Source of the DNA: CAWIKY01 sp963836905
GTDB lineage: Bacteria; Pseudomonadota; Alphaproteobacteria; Caulobacterales; Hyphomonadaceae
Direction of reading: 5' to 3'
Length of the DNA stretch: 64,000 nt
NCBI GenBank assembly: GCA_963836905.1
Contig: CAWIKY010000002.1
Location: 62,001 to 126,000, forward strand
The position numbers were made by a program, and so were the translations under genes. The notes below the pieces were generated by a model that ran no database searches, was not told the DNA's origin, and saw nothing but the letters and a program-made list of their open reading frames with translations. How positions within the stretch are numbered: the stretch's first letter is position 1; every line of letters begins with the position of its first letter. Below, one piece after another: positions 18,486-28,504 of this stretch.

Positions 18486-19752
18486 ATGGCAGACCCTTCA
18501 TCGGCATTCATGACCGAGATGAAAGCGCGCGGCTACCTCTATCAGGTCACCGACGCCGATGCCCTCGACGAGCGCGCCAGATCGAAAGTGCTGACCGGTT
18601 ATATCGGGTTCGACGCCACGGCTGACAGTCTGCATGTCGGCTCGCTGGTCCAGATCATGATGCTCCGGCGCTTGCAGCAGGCAGGCGGCAAGCCAATCGT
18701 GCTCATGGGTGGCGGCACGACCAAAGTCGGCGACCCCACGGACAAGGACAAGGTGCGTCCGGTCCTCGATGATGCCACGATTGCGTCCAACATTGCTAGC
18801 ATCCGGTCTGTCTTCGAACGCTTCCTGACGTTTGGCGACGGGCCGACCGATGCTGTCATGGTGAACAACGCCGACTGGCTCGACCATCTTGGCTATATCG
18901 AGTTTCTTCGCCGCTATGGGCGTCACTTTACAATCAACACGATGGTGAAGCAGGAGACAGTTGCTCGGCGTTTGCGTAATGAGCAGCCCTACACCTTCCT
19001 TGAGTTCAACTACATGCTGCTGCAAGCATATGATTTTCTTGAGCTTTTGCGTCGCCACGCCTGTGATTTGCAGATGGGCGGATCGGACCAATGGGGGAAT
19101 ATCATCAACGGCGTGGAGCTTTGCCGGCGCGAAGCGAACAAGCAGACCTTCGGTCTGACAACCCCTCTCCTGACCACGTCGTCCGGGGCCAAGATGGGCA
19201 AAACGGTCGATGGTGCGGTCTGGCTTAATGCTGATCGCCTCTCACCTTTCGACTACTGGCAGTTCTGGCGCAACACAGAGGATGCAGACGTCGGCAAATT
19301 CCTGCGGCTGTTCACCGATTTGCCGGAAGAAACAATTGGCTCTCTGGAAGCGCGGCGAAGGCGCAGCGCTGAACGAGGCCAAGACCGTTCTCGCAAATGA
19401 GGCGACACGCCTGCTGCATGGCGAGGACGCTGCCGCAAAAGCGGCTGCCGCTGCGGCTTCAGTATTCGCTGGGGGAAGCAATGTGGATGCACTGCCGACA
19501 GAGATGATAACGGCAGACGAGATCGACAGCGGCTTTCTGGCTGCCGCAGGCTTTGCGCGTGCGGGCCTTACCAAATCGAACGGTGAAGCGAGGCGGCATA
19601 TCAAGGCTGGAGCAGCGAAGCTCAACGGAATGGCGATTCCGGACGAGAATGCCGTTCTGACTATGTCCGATTTCGATGATGCAGGCTTTGCTGTCCTTTC
19701 GGTTGGAAAGAAGAAGCATGCCCGGCTGCAACTCGATCAGGATAAAGCCTGA
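18486..19752 (+). CDS. tyrS: Tyrosyl-tRNA synthetase, one frameshift before the S4 domain
   Basis: Charges tRNA-Tyr. Class I motifs are seen: the HIGH equivalent HVGS in ATADSLHVGSL, the tyrosine pocket QMGGSDQWGNI and the KMSKS equivalent KMGKT. As read, the frame ends at 19400 in an Arg-rich tail. A single indel near 19350 joins it to the following frame, which carries the C-terminal S4-like RNA-binding domain (ARAGLTKSNGEARRHIKAGA, ending HARLQLDQDKA at 19752). Total about 420 residues, normal length. GAGG precedes the ATG. The gene is normally essential, so an artefact is the best reading. Confidence 0.93.
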
Positions 19753-19769
19753 CACGTTCGGCCTGCCGC

Positions 19770-22700
19770 TTACTCGTCAACAGGATCAGGCGTCTCGATT
19801 GGCAGGGGATCCGCAGGATTCTCGAAAATGCGTCTCAAGATTCCCGGCAACATGCCCGATAAAGGATTGATCGCGACACGCGCTTGCGACAGGGTTCCGC
19901 GAACGGAGTAGGTGACCGCGAAAACCCCCTCTCCTTCCCGTGACACCAGAAGGTCGCCAATCAACGGAATGCTGCCCAGAGCCGAATTGGTGTCGAATGA
20001 CGGTACGAGAACGCCGTCCAGAGAAATCGAATCGTTGCTCGCGCCAATTCGTCCCTGTGCGGTCAGGCCCAGAGCCGGACCGGCCGCGCGCGCGCCATCA
20101 ATCACGAAGAAGTCGTCACGGATCTGGAGCGGAATGTCGATCTGCGTAAACAGAATGCCGTCGCCCGAGAGAACATCAGAAAGGCCCTGCAGCGACGCAA
20201 GCGAGAGGATCTGGGTCAGCAGAGGCGCATTTTTCAGGCGGCTGTCGAGCAGCTTCAAGTCAATCTGTCCAGGCCTTCCTTCGCCTGGAAACCGTCCTTC
20301 GACCTGCAGCCGTCCACCGGTGACGGCATCAAGTCCGGTCATGCCCTCAATCAGCACTCCGGCATCGTCGGCCACCAGACTGAAGGTCCGCATATCGCTA
20401 CGGTCCTTGAGAACGAACTTGAGCGCACCGTCGGAGAGGGTCCGGCCGGACAGGGAGAGGTCCGACAAGCCCGTCTCCAGGATCGTCCCGGACAGGATTG
20501 CGGTCCTGATGGCGATACCTTCGCGCAGGCGGATCTCGTTAAGGTTCGAGGTGAAGTCGATAGCGCCAAGACCGCCATCCTCGTCTTCGTTGCCGCCGAA
20601 CTCAGGCAGCGAACGCAAGAGCGATTCAGCATTGAAATATGGCCCCTCAAGACGAACGCGCAGGCGCTTCTCTCCGGTCCGCTCCACAACGCCGTAAACA
20701 TCGACGAGATCCGGAATGACGAACCTGTCAAGCGTCAGGGACTGCAAGCCGACTTTATCATCCCGCTCCAGACTGCCTGCAAGGCGCGTGTCACCACTCT
20801 CGAAAACAATTGACGCCTGGCTCGCGGCATCCGCTCGGGTCAGGTCGATTTGCGCCGTAGCTGAGACCCCCATCGGCTTGGTCCAGCCAAGAGGACCGGT
20901 ATCGAGCCTGGCGTCTCGGAAATCCAGTGTCGCGACGGCCGTCCGGAAACCAGAAAAAGATGGGCCGGAGGCGTCGAGATCGACAGCGGTGTCGCCTGAA
21001 AGAAACTGACGAACCGGCAATCCAAGTGCGTTGAACGTATCCGGTGTGACGATTGCGGATGCTTCCAATGCTGCCCTATTTTCGCCGTCTGGACCGAGCC
21101 GCTGCGTCAACTCGAACTGCAGCGGGGAGTTGGCAATCTCGCCATATCCCTCGACGCCGATCAGATCGTTTTCGAGGCGAAGATCGAGCCGCGGCGACGT
21201 AAAGTCGACGCTCTCGAAGACGCGCTCCATCCGAATATCGGTCGCTTGACCCGTCACGCTGTATCGCCATGTTTCAGGACGGAGCGGCTCTTCCAGGAGA
21301 CCTTCAACCGAAATGTCGGCGTCAATCATGCCGGACACCGCGCGTCCTGCAAGCGGGTCCTTCCCGCCCGCCAGAACGAGCAACCGAACGCCCTCTTCAA
21401 CCGAACCGCCAAGCCCAAGGCGCGCAGACAAGTTAACGACCTCGTCGGCATCTTCCACAACTGACAACGCGCTGCGGTCTATTTGCCATTCGCCGATCTT
21501 TCCGCGAACGAGGTCAACCGAAACACCCGTGCCGTCTACCTTGAGCTGCCCTTCAAGGTCGCTCGCGGGCGGAAGATTTCCATTGGTCGCAACGCGCGTT
21601 CCGGCAAACCGGGCCTCTATTCGCATTCCGGAGCGGGCCATGCGCTTGTTGCGTAGGGTCGTGCTGTTTATGTCGAGATCGAATTCCGGATCGATTAGCG
21701 TACCCGACAGAACGCTTTCAGCGACCCATTCGCGTGCTTCCGGGACAATCTTCACCGGCCAGAGATCCAACACTTCGGTGATTGACACCTCATCGTCAGT
21801 TCTTGCCTTCAGGGATATGTCCAGCGGCAAACCGGTTACACTGCCGGGCTCGGCGAGTTTCAGGGACCCTTCAGCGGTATAGGTCTTGCCCAGCCGGGTT
21901 CCAACCGCATTCGCAAAATCCACCGTCCGGCTTGCCCAGTCGAAATTGCCTTCGGTCCTGATAGCTTCAGCTGACACAGGACCGGCGAAAACATCAGGGC
22001 GTCTGAGCGACAAACGATCAAGGTTTGCGATAAAAGGCCCACCGACCGGCTTTGCCCCGTCGAACTGCTTCGAGGTTTCAGGAAATTGGACCCGACCTGC
22101 AAGAGAGACCCCTTCGATGTCGAGACGCTCGATGTTCAGCACGAGGACATCGTCACTTACGGTGTAGCGTGTGTCAGCTTCAAGCTCTCCAATATCGAAT
22201 CTCTGGCTATCGATAGTCACCGGGCCGGGCCCGGTTTCGAGTTCCCAGCCAAAGCTCTGCAAGGCACCCTCGCCAAACTCCAGGTCCAGACCGAAGTCAG
22301 CGCGTATGTCACCTGATAAACCCTCTGATGATCCAAGCCGCTCCATCAGTTCGAACGGGTTCCACTGCAGGAACCTGGACGTGAAGGTCAGCCTTCCGAA
22401 GTCTTCGGCAAGAGATGCCGTCAGCGTGGCCTCCGACGGAGCGCCGTCGCCCGTCAATTGAGAGCCGAGGTCTATCACGATACCGCTGTCGCGCCGTGTG
22501 ATATCAAGATGAAGACCGGTTGCCTGCCAATCGAGCCCCGTTATCCTGTCGATGAGAGCAATCTGAAAATCGTCCAGCGTGAGCCGGGACAGGCCGATGT
22601 TTGAGGTCTCCGAAGACAGCAGACGCTTCATCCCCTGCAGTGTCCGCTGACCTCGCTCATAGACCGAAGCGGAACTGTCGAGCGAGAATGGTATCGGCTC

Positions 22701-23112
22701 CCCGCCGATCAGTACGGAGCCTTGTGCGCTGCGAACAATCGCCAATGATCCATTCCGCAAAGTGACAGCGCGCGGCACGAAACGTCCCCGCAGCAATGCA
22801 CCTGTCTGAAGGTCGATAGCTGCCGTTTCGGCTCTGGCCGCAGCGTTTCCTGCTTCGGAAAAGAAGCGTAACGTCCCGCGCCAGAACTTCGAACCGGCGC
22901 TGATCGCGGACCCACTCCAGTTGCAACCTGCGAAAGTCCACCTCCCGTCCGCCTCGCAGGTCGGCAAAGGCTTCCTCGATCTGTGGACGGGCAAATTCGA
23001 GGTCGATCGGGCCTGAAGACAGTCGCCAGGCGAACACGGTCGCAGCAAGGGACAAAAGCAGCACGATGCCGGTCACAATTTCGATCAGGATGAGGCCGGC
23101 TTTGCGATGCAC
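19770..23112 (-). CDS. AsmA/YhdP-like envelope protein, one frameshift near the N-terminus
   Basis: Very large (about 1,113 residues) envelope protein with an N-terminal membrane anchor (ILIEIVTGIVLLLSLAATVFAW) and a long beta-rich body of the DUF3971/AsmA-C kind, ending in a Pro-rich acidic tail (PADPLPIETPDPVDE). YhdP relatives bridge the periplasm and help move phospholipid to the outer membrane. The first 80 or so residues are in one frame and the rest in another; an indel near 22868 (DVTL then FFSEAGNAAARAE) joins them. The start is GTG 23112. Convergent with tyrS, divergent from bcp. Confidence 0.8.
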
Positions 23113-23208
23113 GTGATCTCGGTTCCGTTCTGGTCTAAGGACGCGGTCTACCGGTCCGTATCAGGCAAGGACCGCACAATACCGCCGATATCAATACCGG
23201 AGACTGCC

Positions 23209-23694
23209 ATGACCACCGAAAGACCGGACGCAGGAGATGTCATTCCATCGTTCAAGGTTACGACGACCGCACGTGAATCCCTTACAAATGATGATCTCAA
23301 GGGAAGTCTGACGGTGATTTTCTTCTACCCGAAGGACGACACACCAGGATGCACGAAAGAAGCGATCGGGTTTTCCGAGCGTCTGGCCGCCTTTGAGGCT
23401 CTCGACTGCACGCTCATCGGCGTTTCGAAGGACTCATTGAAAAAGCATGAGAATTTCAAGGCCAAGCACGATCTGAACATCGAACTCGCATCCGACACCG
23501 ATGGTGGCATGTGCGAAGCCTTCGGTGTCTGGGTCGAGAAAAAGCTCTATGGCCGCCAGTATATGGGGATCGAACGCACGACCTTTCTCATCGGTGCCGA
23601 CGGCGAAATCGTGAAGGTCTGGCGCAAGGTTCGAGTGACCGATCATGCCCAAGACGTGCTCGACGCAAGCCGTGTGCATGCGAAAGGCGCTTAG
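23209..23694 (+). CDS. bcp: Thioredoxin-dependent peroxiredoxin (BCP/PrxQ family)
   Basis: Cytoplasmic thiol peroxidase that reduces hydrogen and organic peroxides. The 161 residues have FFYPKDDTPGCTKEA with the peroxidatic Cys in TPGCT. The resolving Cys found five residues later in E. coli BCP is absent (Ala-Ile here). The only other Cys in the fold are in LDCTL and GMCEAFGVW, so this is probably a 1-Cys or atypical form. CGGAGA precedes the ATG at 23209; the open frame extends upstream but overlaps the divergent gene's start. Confidence 0.9.
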   Translation: MTTERPDAGDVIPSFKVTTTARESLTNDDLKGSLTVIFFYPKDDTPGCTKEAIGFSERLAAFEALDCTLIGVSKDSLKKHENFKAKHDLNIELASDTDGGMCEAFGVWVEKKLYGRQYMGIERTTFLIGADGEIVKVWRKVRVTDHAQDVLDASRVHAKGA

Positions 23695-23743
23695 CCTGAA
23701 TTAAGACCTGCGAACCGATTTAATGCTTCGGGTTCGGGTTTCA

Positions 23744-23759
23744 TTAACTACAGCTTTAC
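23744..23759 (+). promoter_or_regulatory. CtrA-like box upstream of the M23 peptidase gene
   Basis: TTAA-CTACAGC-TTTAC matches the CtrA consensus TTAA-N7-TTAAC at eight of nine fixed positions. It lies 132 bases before the peptidase start, in a 197-base AT-richer intergenic region that has further TTAA half-sites nearby. CtrA controls many cell-cycle and morphogenesis genes in Caulobacterales, so control of peptidase and bactofilin is plausible, but the match is imperfect. Confidence 0.3.
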
Positions 23760-23891
23760 GCTCGCAGGTTAACGATCTGTCATGACCAGAAGCGCAATTA
23801 ACTTTTGGCAACGGCAGATTTTTCCGTTAGAGCCATACGCGCAAGGTCAAACTCAGGTTCCACAAGAAACCGAAAATTTCTGGAAGACACC

Positions 23892-25110
23892 ATGAATGAT
23901 ATGCTGACGAGAGCTAAAAGCCTGCTGGACCGGACGTTTCCGGAACGTCAAATCTACCATCGCAGCGGCGGCACTGTCAGATATGTTTCGATCTCTCCAA
24001 AGCGGCAGATGATAGGCGCAGCCGGACTGGCTGCCGCCGTTGTCTGGATCGGCTTTGCCAGCATCAATACCCTTGCCGAGGCTCCAAAACTGTCTGCAAG
24101 CGCTGATGCGCTTGATCGTACGGAAGCCAAATGGGAACGTTGGGTTAGCGAAACGCGCGCTCGCGAAGCAACCGCACGCTCCCTTCTGGAAGAACGAACC
24201 GAAGCATTCCAGCAGGCAACCCTTGAGTTCGAAGCCCGTCACGACACGCTCAAACTACTTTTGAACTCGATGAGATCGCCTGATGCTCTTGAGAGTAAAA
24301 GCCTCAACTCTTCTGGAGACGCGGTTCTGGTAACCGCCAGCATCGAAGAAGCCGATCTCGCGGGAAGTCCGTCCTTCGGCAGCTTCTGCGCAAACGGCCG
24401 AACTCGTCGGATTTCGTAGCCGGATCGATGAAATTCGCAACGAACAACTTCAGTTTCTCGACGAAGCCGAAGAACTTGCTGTCGGCCGCACAGAACAAGC
24501 ACGTGGCATTCTGAGCCTGACCGGCGTCGACATGGCCGGGTTTTCAGACAATCGTGAGCTTGGCGGTCCGCTCGTCGAGTTTGCGTCAATGAGCTTGTCT
24601 GCCGGCGCTGGAGATGATCTCGAGTTCAATCACCGCGTGGCCCAGGTCGCATCGCGATTGGAGGAAGCCAATCATTACAAGCGTGTGATGGACCGATTGC
24701 CGCTGGGTCGTCCGGTCGGGGTCGGTTATCGCGAGACGTCGAGCTACGGTCTGCGCATGGACCCGTTCACAAAGCGCGCCGCCTTCCATTCCGGTCTCGA
24801 CCTTGCAGCCTACAGGTCTGCTCCGGTGACAACGACCGGTCCCGGCAAGGTCACTTTTGCGGGCACAAAATCTGGTTACGGACGTGTTGTCGAAATTGAT
24901 CACGGTAACGGGTTTAAGACACGATACGGTCATCTTCAGGATATAGAAGTGAAGCGTGGCGATGTCGTGCGTATGGGCGACACGCTCGGTCGCATGGGGT
25001 CAACAGGCCGTAGCACAGGACCGCACCTCCATTACGAGGTCTGGTTTGGCGGCAAGACCTATAATCCGGTTAAGTTTCTCAGGGCAGGTAGTCATGTTCA
25101 CCAAGGGTAA
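23892..25110 (+). CDS. M23 family metallopeptidase (LmdC-like), one frameshift
   Basis: Membrane-anchored peptidoglycan endopeptidase. It has a short cytoplasmic start, one membrane helix (GAAGLAAAVVWIGFASINTL, about 40-60), a coiled-coil periplasmic region and a C-terminal LytM/M23 domain with the Zn ligands in FHSGLDLAA and GPHLHYEVWFG. An extra base near 24387 breaks the coiled coil; the next frame restores TAELVGFRSRIDEIRNEQ. Repaired length is about 405 residues. Start ATG 23892. The following bactofilin overlaps its 3' end by 17 bases, the known M23-bactofilin pairing that acts in localised wall growth and stalk or cell-shape control in Hyphomonas and Caulobacter relatives. Confidence 0.88.
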
Positions 25111-25624
25111 ATCCCCCGATTCATCTGCGGCGATGCCGCAGGCTAGCCCCGCCACTCCGCAGGTGGAATCCTCAAGAAGCACCCCGAGCCGCGGGTCCAC
25201 GCGGTCTGCACCTTCGCTTATCAGCAACGATATGAAGGTGACCGGTTCAATCCTCACCGAGGGCGAAATCCAGATTGATGGCCACATCGAAGGTGACGTG
25301 CGCGCTACTGCACTGACTATTGGTGAAGGTGGGCGGATTGCCGGTGAAGTCGTCGCTGAGACGATCGTCGTTCGCGGTGCCGTCCAAGGCAGCATTCGCG
25401 GCCGCAACGTGCAACTCGCCTCATCAGCGAAGGTCGAAGGCGACATTACGCATGCGTCGCTTTCGATCGAAGCGAACGCTGTATTCGAAGGTCAGGTACG
25501 ACACTCGCAGGATCCTCTGGCTGACGCCAAACCACAAGCGTCTACGCCCAACAAGCCGAGCAACCCTGCTCCAGCTCAAACGACCGCACCAGCGCCTTCA
25601 GCCGCAACTCATCAGCGAAGCTAA
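25094..25624 (+). CDS. Bactofilin
   Basis: Self-polymerising cytoskeletal protein. The 176 residues have a disordered Ser/Pro N-terminus, the bactofilin beta-helix from about 40 to 140 (KVTGSILTEGEIQIDGHIEG, then repeated Gly-Val strands such as GDVRATALTIGEGGRIAGEV) and a Pro/Ala/Thr-rich tail. The start ATG at 25094 lies inside the end of the M23 gene, so the two are translationally coupled. Bactofilin polymers recruit M23 endopeptidases to sites of curved envelope. Confidence 0.93.
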   Translation: MFTKGKSPDSSAAMPQASPATPQVESSRSTPSRGSTRSAPSLISNDMKVTGSILTEGEIQIDGHIEGDVRATALTIGEGGRIAGEVVAETIVVRGAVQGSIRGRNVQLASSAKVEGDITHASLSIEANAVFEGQVRHSQDPLADAKPQASTPNKPSNPAPAQTTAPAPSAATHQRS

Positions 25625-25643
25625 TTTCGCCGGAAAACGGGTG

Positions 25644-25668
25644 CTCAACTGCATAGCAGGTAGTTGAG
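25644..25668 (+). terminator. Hairpin after bactofilin
   Basis: CTCAACT (25644-25650) and AGTTGAG (25662-25668) can pair around an 11-base loop, 19 bases after the bactofilin stop. No T-run follows, so terminator function is doubtful. The 3' arm overlaps the candidate -35 of the next gene. Confidence 0.25.
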
Positions 25669-25692
25669 ATTAGACGCGTTCGTGTTATGTTC
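25664..25692 (+). promoter_or_regulatory. Candidate promoter with a perfect LexA (SOS) box for the radical-SAM/UdgX operon
   Basis: GTTCGTGTTATGTTC at 25678-25692 is an exact alphaproteobacterial LexA box (GTTC-N7-GTTC), ending 17 bases before the radical-SAM start. TTGAGA (25664-25669) and TATGTT (25686-25691) with a 16-base spacer form a plausible promoter, so the box overlaps the -10 and LexA would block polymerase. Induction by DNA damage is inferred. Confidence 0.7.
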
Positions 25693-25706
25693 TCCTTTCG
25701 GAGAAC
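25689..25706 (+). repeat. Perfect inverted repeat overlapping LexA half-site and ribosome-binding site
   Basis: GTTCTCC-TTTC-GGAGAAC has perfect 7-bp arms with a 4-base loop. The left arm shares GTTC with the LexA box; the right arm contains the GGAG ribosome-binding site of the gene starting at 25710. It could be a second operator or an RNA hairpin hiding the ribosome-binding site. The RNA option needs transcription to begin upstream of 25689, which the predicted promoter would not give. Confidence 0.5.
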
Positions 25707-25709
25707 TGT

Positions 25710-26960
25710 ATGGCGCGCAAGACACTTATCGATAAATTGGCTGTTCTGTCGGATGCAGCCAAATATGACGCTTCTTGCGCATCTTCGGGTTCGTCAAAGC
25801 GAAACTCGCTTGGCAAGTCGGGGCTGGGCTCCAGCGAAGGCATGGGAATTTGCCATGCCTATACGCCCGATGGGCGCTGTATTTCGCTTCTGAAAATCCT
25901 GCTGACAAATTTCTGTATTTTCGACTGCCGGTATTGCGTCAACCGGGTCTCTTCCAATGTGGAACGCGCGCGATTTTCGGTAGACGAAGTTGTCGATCTC
26001 ACGCTCGATTTTTACAAACGCAATTATGTCGAGGGTCTGTTTCTCTCTTCGGGGATAATCAGAAGCTCTGATTATACGATGGAGCAACTCGGAGAAGTGG
26101 CCCGCAAGCTTCGTGAAGATCACGGCTTCAGAGGTTATATTCATCTCAAGACGATCCCGGATGCTGACCCCTCGCTAATTGAAGCTGCGGGTCGTCATGC
26201 AGACCGGCTATCCATCAACATCGAATTACCTACCGATGACGGCTTACAGGCTTTGGCTCCCGAGAAATCGTCAACATCTATCCGTAGAGCGATGGCCAAT
26301 GTGAGGATGGGGATCGAGGAAGCCACTGAGGACTCAGCCCCGAAACCGGGCGGACGTAGACGGTCAAAGCCCAACTTCTCGCCCGCCGGTCAGACAAGTC
26401 AGATGATTGTTGGCGCCGACGCCTCGAATGACGAGACCATATTGCAGTCGGCGTCCCGGCTATATTCCGGATATCATCTGAAGCGTGTCTATTATTCCGC
26501 ATTCAGTCCCATTCCGGACTCATCGCAAGATCTACCGTTAATAAAGCCCCCCCTGGTTCGCGAACACAGGCTTTATCAAGCGGACTGGATGTTTCGCTTT
26601 TACGGCTTCGAAACGCAGGAAATCCTTGCAGGCAGCGAAGCTGGAATGCTCGACTTAGAAATCGATCCGAAACTTGCATGGGCGTTACGAAACCGAGCCT
26701 TCTTCCCGATCGACGTGAACCGCGCATCTCGGGAGGTTCTGATGCGGGTGCCGGGGTTTGGTGAAAAATCAGTTCGACGGCTCATTTCTGCGAGACGGGT
26801 CGCGCGGCTACGTCTCGAAGATGTCAGGAAAATCGTCGGCACGGTGAAAAAGCCGCTGCCTTTTATCGAAACGCTCGACTGGACACCGGGAGCGCTGACT
26901 GACAGCGAACATCTCAGATCCCGTTTTGTAGCCCCGTCGCGGCAACTGGAATTGCTTTAG
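25710..26960 (+). CDS. Radical-SAM DNA modification/repair-associated protein with C-terminal helix-hairpin-helix
   Basis: Putative radical-SAM enzyme of the family that travels with UdgX (TIGRFAM-type name rSAM_link_UDG). The 416 residues have the cluster motif CIFDCRYC (Cys69, Cys73, Cys76), a TIM-barrel core, a basic flexible insert around 195-225 (PKPGGRRRSKP) and a helix-hairpin-helix with PGFG at 348-351 in LMRVPGFGEKSVRRLISARR, typical of non-specific DNA binding. The reaction is unknown; a nucleic-acid substrate is inferred from the HhH and the partner. GGAG precedes the ATG. The DUF4130-UdgX gene follows 14 bases later, and a LexA box stands upstream. Confidence 0.9.
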   Translation: MARKTLIDKLAVLSDAAKYDASCASSGSSKRNSLGKSGLGSSEGMGICHAYTPDGRCISLLKILLTNFCIFDCRYCVNRVSSNVERARFSVDEVVDLTLDFYKRNYVEGLFLSSGIIRSSDYTMEQLGEVARKLREDHGFRGYIHLKTIPDADPSLIEAAGRHADRLSINIELPTDDGLQALAPEKSSTSIRRAMANVRMGIEEATEDSAPKPGGRRRSKPNFSPAGQTSQMIVGADASNDETILQSASRLYSGYHLKRVYYSAFSPIPDSSQDLPLIKPPLVREHRLYQADWMFRFYGFETQEILAGSEAGMLDLEIDPKLAWALRNRAFFPIDVNRASREVLMRVPGFGEKSVRRLISARRVARLRLEDVRKIVGTVKKPLPFIETLDWTPGALTDSEHLRSRFVAPSRQLELL

Positions 26961-26974
26961 CGGGTTCGTCGAAT

Positions 26975-28426
26975 ATGCGGACTGTCCAGCTGACTTCTGA
27001 AACGGACTTCGAGGGGTGGCGACGGGCCGCGCGATCTCTCTGTTCACAGCGTGTACCTCCGGAGCAAATTATCTGGACGGTCGGAAATGGTGACGGTGAT
27101 CTGTTCGCTGAATGCGGTAATGCCTCTGAACAGACAGTCGATCTGGCTGAGGGCGGCGAACCGGTCATGGCAACCCGTCCATTCCTGCAAGCTGCGAGGT
27201 CAGCGGTATGCCACCGCGACCCGGAACGGTTTGCCAGACTTTACAGGGTGCTCTTTCGCATGCAGTCAGAAAAGCATCTGCTTGATGCGGCCGCAGACGA
27301 TGATGTCCTCTGGTTGCGCCATATCGGCAAGGCCATCTCTCGCGACATTCACAAGACCCACGCTTTCGTGCGGTTCCGCAAAGTCGGGGAACACGATGAT
27401 CGCGAACAGTTCGCCGCTTGGTTCGAGCCGGAACATCGTACACTCGAACTCTCTGCCCCCTTCTTCATGCGTCGTTTTCCGAACATGGACTGGGCAATCC
27501 TGTCGCCCGAAATGTCTGCGCTATGGGATGGCAAATCGCTTTTGATCGGCCCCGGGCGAGCGAAGTCGGACGTTCCTTCGGAGGATGCGGTCGAGGATCA
27601 ATGGCGCGTCTATTTCTCGTCCATTTTCAATCCGGCTCGGGTGAAAAAGAACGCGATGATGTCCGAGATGCCGAAAAAGTACTGGAAAAATTTGCCTGAA
27701 TCCAACCTCATTCCAGGCATGTTGAATGCCGCAGCGAAGCGCGAGCGCAGCATGGCGTCTGCACGTCCAACTCAGCCAAATCTGCTGGCGGAAAAGGAAC
27801 TTGTCGCACCCCGACAGGGACCGTCCGTGCCCAACCGGATCGATGATCTTGCGTCCTTGAAGGCCAGCCTCGAAGCTTGCCGCAGATGCGAACTTCACGC
27901 GTGCGCCACTCAGGCTGTTCCCGGCGAAGGGCCGCAGACCGCCGAGATCATGATTGTTGGAGAACAACCCGGCGACAGTGAAGATTTGGCGGGACGCCCA
28001 TTTGTAGGTCCGGCCGGAAAGCTGCTGGACAGCGCTTTGGCCGAAGCGGGAATTATACGGGACACCAGCTACGTTACCAATGCCGTGAAGCATTTCAAAT
28101 TCGTGCAAAAAGGCAAACGTCGCATCCACGCAAAGCCGAATGTCGGTGAGATCACCGCCTGCAACTGGTGGCTCAGGCAGGAAGCCGCATTGATCAAGCC
28201 AAAAGTAACAATTGCACTTGGCGCGAGCGCCGCACGCGCCGTTCTGGGTCAGACGGTGAAGATCGGCGATGCAAGAGGTTCGGTCCTGGACATGAAGCCA
28301 GACGGCAAGGCACTTGTTACGGTTCATCCGTCCTATCTCTTGCGCCTGCCTGACGCTGCGACGCGGCTGAATGAAGAAGCCCGTTTCATCGATGATCTCA
28401 AACTGGCAGCCAACCTGATTGGATAA
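26975..28426 (+). CDS. udgX: DUF4130-UdgX fusion, uracil-DNA cross-linking protein
   Basis: A 483-residue two-domain protein. Residues about 1-250 match the DUF4130 family tied to radical-SAM/UdgX loci (FARLYRVLFRM, HKTHAFVRFRK, FFMRRFPNMDWAILSP). Residues about 285-480 are a family-4-like uracil-DNA glycosylase fold with GEQPGDSEDLAG (from 329), KRRIH (381-385) and HPSYLLR (His451). CRRC near 293 and the Cys in ITACNWW would help hold an Fe-S cluster. In UdgX the His of KRRIH traps uracil-DNA covalently, and that motif separates it from ordinary UDGs. It shares an operon and LexA box with the radical-SAM gene. What DUF4130 does is unknown. Confidence 0.92.
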   Translation: MRTVQLTSETDFEGWRRAARSLCSQRVPPEQIIWTVGNGDGDLFAECGNASEQTVDLAEGGEPVMATRPFLQAARSAVCHRDPERFARLYRVLFRMQSEKHLLDAAADDDVLWLRHIGKAISRDIHKTHAFVRFRKVGEHDDREQFAAWFEPEHRTLELSAPFFMRRFPNMDWAILSPEMSALWDGKSLLIGPGRAKSDVPSEDAVEDQWRVYFSSIFNPARVKKNAMMSEMPKKYWKNLPESNLIPGMLNAAAKRERSMASARPTQPNLLAEKELVAPRQGPSVPNRIDDLASLKASLEACRRCELHACATQAVPGEGPQTAEIMIVGEQPGDSEDLAGRPFVGPAGKLLDSALAEAGIIRDTSYVTNAVKHFKFVQKGKRRIHAKPNVGEITACNWWLRQEAALIKPKVTIALGASAARAVLGQTVKIGDARGSVLDMKPDGKALVTVHPSYLLRLPDAATRLNEEARFIDDLKLAANLIG

Positions 28427-28504
28427 GGTCGAACGCTGACTAACGGTTTCGGGTCGACAAGACTTGCCCAGTTGCTAGAAAATACAAAAAACGAAAGCAT
28501 CCTC

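Noticed and set aside
27521..28327. 268-residue minus-strand frame opposite udgX
   Set aside because: UdgX motifs and operon structure on the plus strand explain the region fully.
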